NCBI GenBank assembly: GCA_040756745.1
Contig: JBFLYO010000009.1
Coordinates: 52,122 to 116,121, forward strand
Length of the DNA: 64,000 bases
Direction: 5' to 3'
From: JBFLYO01 sp040756745
Lineage (GTDB): Bacteria; Bacteroidota; Ignavibacteria; UBA10030; UBA6906
The position numbers and the translations under genes are program-made. The notes under the pieces were generated by a model. The model saw nothing but the letters and a program-made list of their open reading frames with translations, was not told the DNA's origin and did not search any database. Shown here piece by piece: positions 44,701 through 51,633 of this stretch. The stretch's first letter is position 1. The number at the start of each line of letters is the position of its first letter.

Positions 44701-44940
44701 GTGAGCCGCATACAGAACATGCGGAAGGAAGCCGGTTTTGCGGTGACCGACCGGATCACCATTGCCTTCCGCGCATCGGAAGCGATGACGCGCATGCTGA
44801 CAGCCATGAGCGCGTACATCACGCAGGAAACGCTGGCTGACGAGCTGTCGTCGGCGTGGAACGGCGGAGAGCACAGCGCGATCTTTGACCTGAACGGTGA
44901 AGAGGTCGGGGTGGGCATCTCGCGCCGCGCACGGATGTAA
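41800..44940 (+). CDS. ileS: Isoleucyl-tRNA synthetase (IleS2 type)
   Basis: A class I synthetase that charges tRNA-Ile, with an editing domain for valine. The 1046-residue product has the HIGH-equivalent GIHH in PPTANGMPGIHHVMAR near residue 50, an editing domain (about 200-400), zinc-type cysteines (CPRC, CEKCGTQKC), and KMSKS at residues 590-594. A long C-terminal tRNA-binding region follows. The first 130 residues, including WDTHGLPVEIEVEKQLG and KCRESVWKYKSEWERM, match the archaeal/eukaryotic-like IleS2 group rather than the common IleS1. IleS2 enzymes are generally insensitive to mupirocin (known for the family; not shown here). Confidence 0.97.
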   Translation: MFKELTDKLSYPSIEREILNFWKKEGVFAKSITSREGHPGFTFYEGPPTANGMPGIHHVMARTLKDLVCRYKTMRGFQVHRKAGWDTHGLPVEIEVEKQLGFKHKEEIDRYGVAEFNRKCRESVWKYKSEWERMTEEMGYWVDLADPYITFENEYIESVWWALKRFFDGGMITKGYKIQPYCPRCETPLSSHEVSLGYEDVKDPSVYVRMKLKSSTDTSFLVWTTTPWTLIANVALAVAPSVTYVKVEHRGERLILAEARLGVLDGPAKVIERFPGSALAGKEYERIFNFHSVDKKAFYVVEAPFVTTDDGTGIVHMAPAYGEDDYQASKTYDLPTIHPVNRSGEFSDDVPEFTGMFVKDADAEIIRNLRDRHILYKKETITHSYPHCWRCKTPLLYYARDSWYIRTTQYARRMIELNREITWVPPEMGEGRFGNWLEENKDWALSRDRFWGTPLPIWICEKCGTQKCVGSIAEYRQGKGVREPLDLHKPFVDEVTFTCTCGGTMRRTPELIDVWFDSGAMPFAQWHYPFERKELVESGDRYPADFISEGVDQTRGWFYSMHAIGTYLFDRPAYKAVMVNELILDKEGQKMSKSKGNTVDPFAILARYGADTTRWYLVATSPPWRPTTFDEEGLGEVQRKFFGTLVNTYAFFAMYANIDGFTFAEPHIPVAERQEIDRWIISELNSLIQRYTAHMDAYDVTKAARGVSDFTIDQLSNWYVRRNRRRFWKSEPGKDKTAAYQTLYECLIAVVKMMAPFAPFLADEIFRNLNGVTRREDAASVHLAMLPAAEPAAIDLPLEERMERAEKIVMLVRAMRMKSGLKVRQPLRRIILPIAGDHDRRDVQRMEDVIREEINVKEVQYVADQSGVVRKRAKANFKSIGPRFGKSAQQVAAHIRDLTAAEIARLEGGEGVELAVNGSKVTIGRDDVEILREDIEGWLVETDGAITVALDTALTDDLIAEGNAREFVSRIQNMRKEAGFAVTDRITIAFRASEAMTRMLTAMSAYITQETLADELSSAWNGGEHSAIFDLNGEEVGVGISRRARM

Positions 44941-44968
44941 CCATCGTCAACAAGGAGCTCAGACGGCA

Positions 44969-45577
44969 ATGGCAGCGAAGAAGAGCGGGAAAGCGGTCGT
45001 GAAGAGCACAGTCCAGATCATGAAGGAGAAAACGGCTGCGCGCGCCAAACAGATCAAAAAGGCACGAACGAACCTGAAGAAGGCCGCGGCTGCCCGGGCA
45101 GCCTCTGCCACGCGCCGGCCACCGAGTCCGAAGCTGCTGGCTGAGGTGGCCGCCGCGCCCAAGGCGTACCCCGCCGAAGACCTCAGGCGATTCAAAGAGC
45201 TGATCCTCGCAAAACGCAAGGAGACAGTGGAAGAGCTTGATTCGCTGAAGGAGAGCATGATGGATGTGACCACCGGCGAGTACATCAGCGAAAGCTCCAA
45301 CTACTCCCTCCACATGGAACAGGGGACGGACGCGATGGAGCGCGAAAAGACGTTTCTGTTTGCCTCTCGGGGCAGCAAATTTATCAACCAGCTCGACGAT
45401 GCCCTCACCCGCATCGAATCGAAGACCTACGGCATCTGCAAAGTATGCGGTCTGCTGGTCCCCAGAGAACGGCTCGAGGCGGTTCCCACGGCGCAAACCT
45501 GCGCAGAGTACAAGAACACCGGTATGCCGTGCGAACGGGGCAGGATTGCACTGGCCAGAAGAAAGGCGGTCAAGTAG
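44969..45577 (+). CDS. TraR/DksA-type zinc finger protein with Lys/Ala-rich N-terminus
   Basis: The ATG at 44969 (AAGGAG upstream) gives 202 residues. Residues 1-65 are Lys/Ala-rich and histone-like. A DksA-like coiled-coil hairpin spans about 70-150 (LRRFKELILAKRKETVEELDSL), and the zinc finger lies at 157-181. The cysteines are Cys157, Cys160 and Cys178; position 181, where the fourth ligand is expected, is Tyr, and a further Cys occurs at 188. DksA-family proteins insert into the RNA polymerase secondary channel. Its place right after ileS and before lspA is common in Bacteroidota-related genomes. Confidence 0.9.
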   Translation: MAAKKSGKAVVKSTVQIMKEKTAARAKQIKKARTNLKKAAAARAASATRRPPSPKLLAEVAAAPKAYPAEDLRRFKELILAKRKETVEELDSLKESMMDVTTGEYISESSNYSLHMEQGTDAMEREKTFLFASRGSKFINQLDDALTRIESKTYGICKVCGLLVPRERLEAVPTAQTCAEYKNTGMPCERGRIALARRKAVK

Positions 45578-45580
45578 CGC

Positions 45581-46198
45581 GTGCGCGTATTGATTCTCTC
45601 TCTCTGCATCATCGTCGTCGATCAGGTGACGAAGCTCATTGTCAAAGGAGTGTCGATCCCCCTCCTGGGGATTGCGCTCCCCGGCGTGCCGTACGGCTCG
45701 ACCAGAGCGCTGCTCGGCGACTTCCTGAGGTTGACCTACATCGAGAACCCGGGGATGGCGTTTGGCATCGACATCGGCGGAAAACTCTTCTTTTCCCTCT
45801 TCTCCATCGTTGCCAGTGTGGCCATCGTTGCCTACCTGTATGCGGCGCGAAAGGAGTCCCTCGGCTTCCGCATCTCCCTGGCGATGATCCTCGGGGGCGC
45901 AGTGGGGAACCTCATCGACCGCGTGTTCTACGGTATCTACTACGGCGACGCGCCGCTGTTCTACGGAAAGGTCGTCGATTTCATTGACGTCGACTTCTTC
46001 GATCTGAACCTCTTCGGGTACCAGCTCACGCGCTGGCCGGTATTCAATATCGCAGATGCCGCCGTCACCGTCGGCGTCCTGCTCCTGCTGGTCTACCATA
46101 AGTCGACCGGCGAGGAACGGGACACGGACCCGCTCCGCAGCTATGCAGCGGAAGCGGAGACGGCTGAGAAAGAACAACCCCGGAACGAGATCCCCTGA
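45581..46198 (+). CDS. lspA: Lipoprotein signal peptidase
   Basis: This is an aspartic membrane protease that removes the signal peptide from diacylglyceryl-modified prolipoproteins. The 205-residue product starts at GTG and has four membrane helices. IENPGMAFGI is followed by the catalytic motifs GAVGNLIDRV and WPVFNIADAAV, each with one catalytic aspartate. The loop between them is somewhat longer than in E. coli LspA, and there is a hydrophilic C-terminal tail of about 25 residues. It starts 3 bases after the DksA-like stop. Its substrates include the many lipoproteins in this window. Confidence 0.96.
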   Translation: MRVLILSLCIIVVDQVTKLIVKGVSIPLLGIALPGVPYGSTRALLGDFLRLTYIENPGMAFGIDIGGKLFFSLFSIVASVAIVAYLYAARKESLGFRISLAMILGGAVGNLIDRVFYGIYYGDAPLFYGKVVDFIDVDFFDLNLFGYQLTRWPVFNIADAAVTVGVLLLLVYHKSTGEERDTDPLRSYAAEAETAEKEQPRNEIP

Positions 46199-46208
46199 GG
46201 GGATCCCC

Positions 46209-47180
46209 ATGCCTCACACATTCACCATTGCCGTTCCTCCTGGCAAGAAGAAGGAGCGTCTCGACGTCTTCCTGACCAACCAGGTCGGAAACGCCACGCG
46301 TAGCAAGGTCCAGCGCGCGATCCGCGAAGGAGGGGTATTGGTCAATGGCGAGCGCGTCCGCGCCAGCCATGCTGTTTCTCCCGGTGAAGTCATCCAGATT
46401 ACCCTGCCGAAGCCCCCTCCGCAGAACGCCCAGCCGGAAAACATCCCGCTCGCCGTCGTCTATGAAGACGACGACGTGATCGTCGTCAACAAGCCGGCAG
46501 GCATGGTGACCCATCCGGCGTACGGGAATTACTCCGGCACGCTGGTCAACGCTCTGCTCCATCACTGCGCAGGGATTGCCGATGTCAGCGACCCGGTTCG
46601 GCCGGGCATCGTTCACCGGCTCGATAAAGACACCTCCGGACTTATCGTTGCGGCAAAGAACGAGATCGCCCATGCGAAGCTGGCGCAACAGTTCGCACGG
46701 CGCACGATCGGGAGAGAATACCAGGCGATCGTGTGGGGGAGGTTCCGTGAGCAGGCGGGCGTGATCGAGGCAGAACTGGGGCGGAGCAAGTCCGACAGAA
46801 AGAAGATTGCAGTCGTGAGGGAAGGGAAATCAGCCGCGACCGAATATTCCGTGGTCCGGCAGTTTGAATACCTGGCGCTGATCCGGCTGAAGCTGCGCAC
46901 GGGTCGCACGCATCAGATCCGGGTACATCTGGCGCACATCAATCATCCGGTGTTCGGCGACCCCACCTATTACGGGCGGCGGCTGAGCTGGGGGAGCGGA
47001 AGCCCGGCGCAAAAGGACGAGGTCCGGCGCCTCCTTTTGCTCATGCCCCGGCAGGCACTCCACGCAAAGACAATCGCTTTTGTGCATCCTGCGATGGGAA
47101 ATCGGATGGAATTCGACTCTCCGCTCCCGGAGGATATGCAAACCGTCCTGGATTCGTTGCATTCTGCCCATCGGAAATAA
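46209..47180 (+). CDS. rluD: RluA/RluD family 23S rRNA pseudouridine synthase
   Basis: The ATG at 46209, 10 bases after lspA and preceded by GAGGGG, gives 323 residues. An N-terminal S4 RNA-binding domain (RLDVFLTNQV...GGVLVNGE) is followed by the catalytic domain with HRLDKDTSGLIVAAK, in which the aspartate is the nucleophile. RTGRTHQIRVHLAHINHPVFGDPTYYG is also a family hallmark. The exact rRNA sites modified (E. coli RluD acts at 1911, 1915 and 1917) are inferred from family level only. Confidence 0.94.
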   Translation: MPHTFTIAVPPGKKKERLDVFLTNQVGNATRSKVQRAIREGGVLVNGERVRASHAVSPGEVIQITLPKPPPQNAQPENIPLAVVYEDDDVIVVNKPAGMVTHPAYGNYSGTLVNALLHHCAGIADVSDPVRPGIVHRLDKDTSGLIVAAKNEIAHAKLAQQFARRTIGREYQAIVWGRFREQAGVIEAELGRSKSDRKKIAVVREGKSAATEYSVVRQFEYLALIRLKLRTGRTHQIRVHLAHINHPVFGDPTYYGRRLSWGSGSPAQKDEVRRLLLLMPRQALHAKTIAFVHPAMGNRMEFDSPLPEDMQTVLDSLHSAHRK

Positions 47181-47322
47181 GCCGCACGCCAGGAAAAACT
47201 GCCGGGTGTGACGGGGGATACGGGCACTTGTGCTTTCAAACGCGATTTTATACCATCCAGCAGTACCCAAGCACCGCACTCGCAGCACTTTTTCCCAATT
47301 CATCAACCATCGTGGAGGCAGC

Positions 47323-48231
47323 ATGAACAAATTGCGAGGATGTTCTCGCCCCTTCCTCACGGTCGGCGCGCTCTGCGCGTTCCTCGTGGCTGCAGAGAGC
47401 GGTCTCGCTCAGGGGGATGTGGAGAAGGCGTTGCAGCAATTCTCCGCCGATGCGGTCAAGGGGTACGTGCAGCCGATCGGGGACCTGTTCGGGGCGAACC
47501 TGAATGCGGGGTTCTTCCGCGGGGCCGCGATCGAGAAGGCGGGGTTCCATATCCGGCTCGATATCGTCGGCATGGCATCGATGGTCGGCGACAAGCAGAA
47601 GACCTACACTGCTCAGGCGCCTCCCGGGTTTACTCCCGCCACTTTTGAGACCGCTACGATCTTTGGAGGAACGGGGACGACGATCACAGACCAGTCGACG
47701 CTGCTCTCCTACCGCGGATCTGACGGCGTATTCAACACATCCTTCTTCCCGACGGCGGCGCCGCAGGTGACCGTTGGCGATCTGTACGGCACGCGGGCGG
47801 CGGTCAGGTTCATTGCGACGCCGGAGGTGGGGGGACTCCCCAAGGCAACACTCTGGGGCATCGGTGCACAGCACAGCGTGAGCCAGTATCTCCCCGATGT
47901 GCCGCTCGACGTTGCCGCACATGTCTTCTACAGCAAATTCACGTTCGGCGATCTGATCGATGTCTCTGCCCTCTCCATTGGCGCAGACGCGAGCAAGTCG
48001 TTCTCCATCCTCACACTCTACGGCGGGCTGGCGTGGGAGCAGAGCACGATGAAAATATCCTATACACCGACCGTAGCCGGACTTGCGCCGGTGAGCATCG
48101 ATCTTGACGGGGCCAACAATTTCCGGTTCCTCGTCGGCCTGAACCTCGGGCTCGGCGTGTTCCATATTTTCGGCGACGCGAATTTCGGATCAGTAACCAA
48201 TTTCTCTGCAGGGATCGGGTTCGGCAACTGA
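47323..48231 (+). CDS. DUF6588 family exported protein, probable beta-barrel
   Basis: The ATG at 47323 with GGAGG 3-8 bases upstream gives 302 residues. A signal peptide ends near ESGLAQ. The mature N-terminus QFSADAVKGYVQPIGDLFGANLNAGFF is the segment by which I recognise the DUF6588 family. The remainder alternates polar and hydrophobic residues and ends in IFGDANFGSVTNFSAGIGFGN, which looks like barrel strands. An outer-membrane location is inferred. The following small secreted protein gene, 60 bases downstream, is likely in the same unit. Confidence 0.78.
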   Translation: MNKLRGCSRPFLTVGALCAFLVAAESGLAQGDVEKALQQFSADAVKGYVQPIGDLFGANLNAGFFRGAAIEKAGFHIRLDIVGMASMVGDKQKTYTAQAPPGFTPATFETATIFGGTGTTITDQSTLLSYRGSDGVFNTSFFPTAAPQVTVGDLYGTRAAVRFIATPEVGGLPKATLWGIGAQHSVSQYLPDVPLDVAAHVFYSKFTFGDLIDVSALSIGADASKSFSILTLYGGLAWEQSTMKISYTPTVAGLAPVSIDLDGANNFRFLVGLNLGLGVFHIFGDANFGSVTNFSAGIGFGN

Positions 48232-48291
48232 CCCCTGCTGGAGGCAATCGGCACGAGACCACAGATTGCTCAACGAATCGGGAGTACTATC

Positions 48292-48810
48292 ATGAAGCTC
48301 AAACACCTGGCACTGCTGTTCATTGCGGCGGTCCCGCTGATGGGGTTCGATTGCATCACGGATTCGTTCGTGATCGCGCTGGACATGAAACCGTTCAACG
48401 GCACCTACAATATCACTCCGGGGAACAATCCGAACTACGGCGGCAGCATTACAATCGACCCCGGGACGTTGTACGACACGGCCTACGAACTGACCGGCGC
48501 ATCAGTCTATGACATCCGCGTCTCCACGGCCGGACCGAACCTGGGCAACTGCTCCGGGGCGGTTACCGTCAACGGTGTCCTGCTCATGACCTACAACGGC
48601 ACCTGGACGCAATTCAACACACCGCAGTCGTTGTTGACATCGCGTCTGATCACCCGGAATAACAGCGGCGTTACGGAGCTTGTCAACGCCGTTGTCCAGA
48701 ACCGGCCTGTCGTCCTTGCCGTCAATGGCAGCGTGACAACCACCCCCGTACCGAACGGCTGCTCGCTCACGGTATCGGCGTACGTACAGGCCTACGGCCA
48801 CCTGAGATAG
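48292..48810 (+). CDS. Small exported protein of unknown function
   Basis: The 172-residue protein has an N-terminal signal (MKLKHLALLFIAAVPLMGFDC). The cysteine at position 21 could be a lipidation site, though GFDC is an imperfect lipobox. The body is Asn/Thr/Val-rich with beta-type pattern, and two further cysteines may pair. I do not recognise the family. It is the last gene before a strong terminator at 48866-48897. Confidence 0.65.
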   Translation: MKLKHLALLFIAAVPLMGFDCITDSFVIALDMKPFNGTYNITPGNNPNYGGSITIDPGTLYDTAYELTGASVYDIRVSTAGPNLGNCSGAVTVNGVLLMTYNGTWTQFNTPQSLLTSRLITRNNSGVTELVNAVVQNRPVVLAVNGSVTTTPVPNGCSLTVSAYVQAYGHLR

Positions 48811-48865
48811 CCGAAGGTCGATCGTTCGCTCTTCCGCAGAGACGCGAGCAATCATCATCCTTGAC

Positions 48866-48897
48866 GCCGCCCGGATCCAACTCCGGGCGGCTTTTTT
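48866..48897 (+). terminator. Rho-independent terminator
   Basis: A perfect 9-bp GC-rich stem (48866-48874 with 48883-48891, 8-base loop) is followed by six T residues. It ends the 47323-48810 unit and separates it from the rlmN transcript. Confidence 0.9.
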
Positions 48898-48903
48898 GTT
48901 GGC

Positions 48904-48932
48904 TTGCAGGGGGGAAAGTAGTTTTGTAAATT
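48904..48932 (+). promoter_or_regulatory. Probable rlmN promoter
   Basis: TTGCAG (48904-48909) and TAAATT (48927-48932) have a 17-base spacer, immediately after the upstream terminator. Transcription is predicted to start near 48939. Confidence 0.45.
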
Positions 48933-48944
48933 GAGTGGCGATGT

Positions 48945-49066
48945 CGGCTATGGATGGATTGCTTCGCCTCGATAATACGCATCGGGGCTCGCAATGACCG
49001 GGACCTCAATCTCAATCTGTTCCTCAACCTTAACCTTAACCTCATCCTCACCCTCACCCTTGTCCT
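48945..49066. repeat. Two repeat texts across the 5' end of rlmN
   Basis: 48957-48998 is a GATTGCTTCG...CTCGCAATGAC inverted element; its ATG is the only ATG available to rlmN. 49004-49066 is CTCAATCTCAATC/CCTTAACCTC text of the 25140-25272 family. The second tract lies within the open rlmN frame. Confidence 0.6.
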
Positions 49067-50187
49067 CCCCCCGCCCCAAACGGCCTCTCCTCGGTTTGAC
49101 GCTCGATCAACTTGCCGCCTTCACTCTCGAATCCGGCGAGCCCAAGTACCGCGGGCGGCAGCTCTTTACGTGGCTCTACACCAAGGGGGCGACTTCGTTT
49201 GAGGCGATGAGCGATCTTAGCAAAACATTCCGCCACCGGCTTGAGGAGTCGGCCGAAATCGGGAGAGTCGTTGAGGCGTCGCGCCAGGTGTCGCGGCGCG
49301 ACGGGACCACGAAGTTCCTGTTCGCCCTCCACGACGGTCTGCACATTGAGAGCGTGTTAATACCGCCAGCATCGTCGTTTCAGGGGAAGGGAGTGAGTCC
49401 CGAGGACGAGCAGCGTCGACTGACGCTCTGCGTGTCCACGCAGGTGGGATGTCCGCTGGCGTGCGAGTTCTGCGCGACGGGAACCATGGGGCTTCTCCGC
49501 AATCTGAAAGCGGGGGAGATCGTGAGCCAGGTGCTCGAGGTTCAGCGTGCCACAAGGCGCAAGATGACAAATGTCGTCTTCATGGGGATGGGTGAACCGC
49601 TGTTGAATTATGAGCAGGTGATGACTGCCGCCGAGATCCTTTCGAGCGGCGTGGGCATAGCGGCCCGGCGGATAACGATCTCCACTGCCGGGCGCGCAGA
49701 CCGGATCCGCCACATGGGCGAAGAACGGCGCCGGTTCAAGCTTGCAGTGTCTCTCCACAGTGCCGTCGATCCCACGCGTTCACTCCTGATGCCGATCAAC
49801 AAGAAATTCGGCGTGGGAGCGCTCATGAACGCCGTCGAAGCGTATTACCGGCACACAAAGCAGCGCGTGACGTACGAATACATCCTGCTCAACGGCATCA
49901 ACGACACCGACCGCGAGATCGAGCGACTCATCGCTCTTGCCCGCCGTGTGCCGAGCAAGATCAACATCATCCCCTTCCACTCCATCAGGTTCACCTCGCC
50001 ATCGGGCTTCGCAGCGACCCTCCGTCCGTCGCGGCGCATGGCGGAGACCGTTGCGCGCCTCCGGGAGGCGGGCCTGACGGTCATGGTTCGCAGCAGCGCC
50101 GGAGATGACATCGACGCAGCGTGCGGCCAGCTTGCGGTGAAGGAGGCCCGGCCGGCGGCGCAGCGCGTAGCTCCGGATGCCGCATGA
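48994..50187 (+). CDS. rlmN: 23S rRNA (adenine-2503-C2)-methyltransferase (dual-specificity RlmN)
   Basis: This is a radical SAM enzyme that methylates A2503 of 23S rRNA and often tRNA position 37. The cluster motif CEFCATG (CxxxCxxC in GCPLACEFC), the MGMGEPLLN loop, STAGRADRIR and a C-terminal RSSAGDDIDAACGQL with the methyl-carrying cysteine are visible. Homology begins around residue 30 (LLGLTLDQLAAF). The first ~25 residues (Ser/Thr/Leu-rich) are encoded by intergenic repeat text, so the true start may be the TTG at 49060 or the protein may carry a repeat-derived leader. The 3' end lies close to adk. Confidence 0.93.
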   Translation: MTGTSISICSSTLTLTSSSPSPLSSPRPKRPLLGLTLDQLAAFTLESGEPKYRGRQLFTWLYTKGATSFEAMSDLSKTFRHRLEESAEIGRVVEASRQVSRRDGTTKFLFALHDGLHIESVLIPPASSFQGKGVSPEDEQRRLTLCVSTQVGCPLACEFCATGTMGLLRNLKAGEIVSQVLEVQRATRRKMTNVVFMGMGEPLLNYEQVMTAAEILSSGVGIAARRITISTAGRADRIRHMGEERRRFKLAVSLHSAVDPTRSLLMPINKKFGVGALMNAVEAYYRHTKQRVTYEYILLNGINDTDREIERLIALARRVPSKINIIPFHSIRFTSPSGFAATLRPSRRMAETVARLREAGLTVMVRSSAGDDIDAACGQLAVKEARPAAQRVAPDAA

Positions 50188-50218
50188 CGCCAGCGTTCAA
50201 CCACTGATGCAGGCACCA

Positions 50219-50875
50219 ATGCGCCTTCTCTTGTTCGGGCCGCCGGGAGTGGGGAAGGGGACTCAAGCAGCACTGCTTGCCCGGGAATTCACGATCCCGC
50301 ACATCTCCACAGGCGACATGCTCCGGGCGGCAGTTGCGGCCGGTACGCCGCTCGGCCTGAAGGCCAAGGCGGTGATGGACGCTGGAGGACTTGTGCCTGA
50401 CGATATCATGATTGGCATCGTGCACGATGTCCTTGCTTCCCCTCAGACGGCGCGTGGATTCATCCTTGACGGATTTCCCCGGACGCTCCCGCAGGCGGAA
50501 GCCCTTGGCCGGATCTTCAACGAGCTCGGCATCAGGGACTTCCGTGTGATCGAGTTTGTGGTAGACGACGAGGAGATCGTCCGGCGCCTCTCGCGGCGGC
50601 TTGTGTGCTCTCTCAACGGACACATCTTCAACGCAGAGGCAGGCCACGTCGCGGCCGGAAGTCCGTGCCCCACCTGCGGCTCACCGCTTGTCCAGCGGGA
50701 AGACGACGGGGAACACACGGTGCGGAAACGGCTCAACGTCTATCGGACAACCACCTCACCGGTGCTCGGGTATTACCGGCAACGCGGGTGCGTGCTGAAC
50801 GTGGATGGGGGAGAATCGATCGAGGCAGTGAATCGGGACATCAAGCGGCAGCTGCGTGAAAGCGGTGTCGCGTGA
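50219..50875 (+). CDS. adk: Adenylate kinase with zinc-type LID
   Basis: Adk interconverts ATP + AMP and 2 ADP. From the ATG at 50219 the product has 218 residues, with the P-loop GPPGVGKGTQ at 7-16, HISTGDMLR, and GFILDGFPRTLPQA. The LID has candidate zinc ligands Cys130, His135, Cys150 and Cys153 (CSLNGH...CPTCG), a variant of the usual four-cysteine set. In-frame ATGs at 50177 and 50207 are possible starts, the first overlapping rlmN. It overlaps the next gene by 4 bases (GTGA). Confidence 0.96.
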   Translation: MRLLLFGPPGVGKGTQAALLAREFTIPHISTGDMLRAAVAAGTPLGLKAKAVMDAGGLVPDDIMIGIVHDVLASPQTARGFILDGFPRTLPQAEALGRIFNELGIRDFRVIEFVVDDEEIVRRLSRRLVCSLNGHIFNAEAGHVAAGSPCPTCGSPLVQREDDGEHTVRKRLNVYRTTTSPVLGYYRQRGCVLNVDGGESIEAVNRDIKRQLRESGVA

Positions 50876-51630
50876 ACCGGCGTGCAGGACAGCGCCCCCT
50901 CGTTGTCGGGCACCGCGGCAGTGCGGGCACCGCTCCCGAAAATACGATGGCGGCCTTCCGCATTGCTGCAGACGCGGGGGCGGACATGGTCGAGTTCGAC
51001 GTGCGAATGACAGCGGACGGGCATTTTGTAGTCCACCATGACCGGAGTCTCGGCCGGACTTCCGACGGCAGAGGGCGCATCCATGAACTGACACTGACCG
51101 AGGTACAGTCGGTGGATGCGGGAGGATGGTTTGCGCAGCGGTTTCGAGGAGAGCGCATCCCCACATTGCGTCAGGTGCTCGAGGAGCTGCCGCCGCGCAT
51201 GGGGGTGAATATCGAAGTGAAGACGGACGGCCACCGGCGGCGGAGCAGGGCGGCGGCCGATGCGCTCCTTGCAACGCTCCGGGCGGCGCGACGCACGGAC
51301 GGCATAGTGGTATCATCCTTCGATCAGGGATTCCTGCGCCGGTTCCGCCGTCGATCGCCCGATGTGCCGATCGGCGCGCTCTACCTCCCGATCCGCGACG
51401 GTCTTCGGCCGGCGTCCTCCGTTGCACGGCGCGTCGGTGGATCGGTGTTCATCTGCAGCAGGGCGCAGCTGCGCAGGCGCCACGTTCGAGATGCACACGC
51501 GCATGGTGTTGCAGTTGCCGTCTATGGCGTGAACACAATCGCCGAGCTCCGTCACATGATCGAAGCCGGAGTGGATGCCGTGATCACCGACTTTCCCGAA
51601 CGCATCGTCCGCGCCCTCCGGAGCGCGTAG
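50872..51630 (+). CDS. Glycerophosphodiester phosphodiesterase family protein
   Basis: The TIM-barrel enzyme hydrolyses glycerophosphodiesters to glycerol 3-phosphate and an alcohol. The 252-residue product starts at GTG overlapping the adk stop and has the family signature VVGHRGSAGTAPENTMAAF. EFDVRMTADGHFVVHHDRSLGRTSDG supplies the metal and acid-base residues (His, Glu, Asp, His), and NIEVKT follows. The C-terminus VDAVITDFPERI is typical. There is no signal peptide, so it is a cytoplasmic UgpQ-like type. It is followed after 3 bases by the CHAT gene. Confidence 0.93.
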   Translation: MNRRAGQRPLVVGHRGSAGTAPENTMAAFRIAADAGADMVEFDVRMTADGHFVVHHDRSLGRTSDGRGRIHELTLTEVQSVDAGGWFAQRFRGERIPTLRQVLEELPPRMGVNIEVKTDGHRRRSRAAADALLATLRAARRTDGIVVSSFDQGFLRRFRRRSPDVPIGALYLPIRDGLRPASSVARRVGGSVFICSRAQLRRRHVRDAHAHGVAVAVYGVNTIAELRHMIEAGVDAVITDFPERIVRALRSA

Positions 51631-51633
51631 CCT

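Noticed and set aside
44819..46210. 463-codon minus-strand frame opposite ileS end, the DksA-like gene and lspA
   Set aside because: It is a shadow frame over three certain genes; it is His/Asp/Arg-rich without domains.
47228..47254. Promoter before the DUF6588 gene from TTGTGC and TATACC
   Set aside because: The spacer is 15 bases and both hexamers are poor; not good enough to list.
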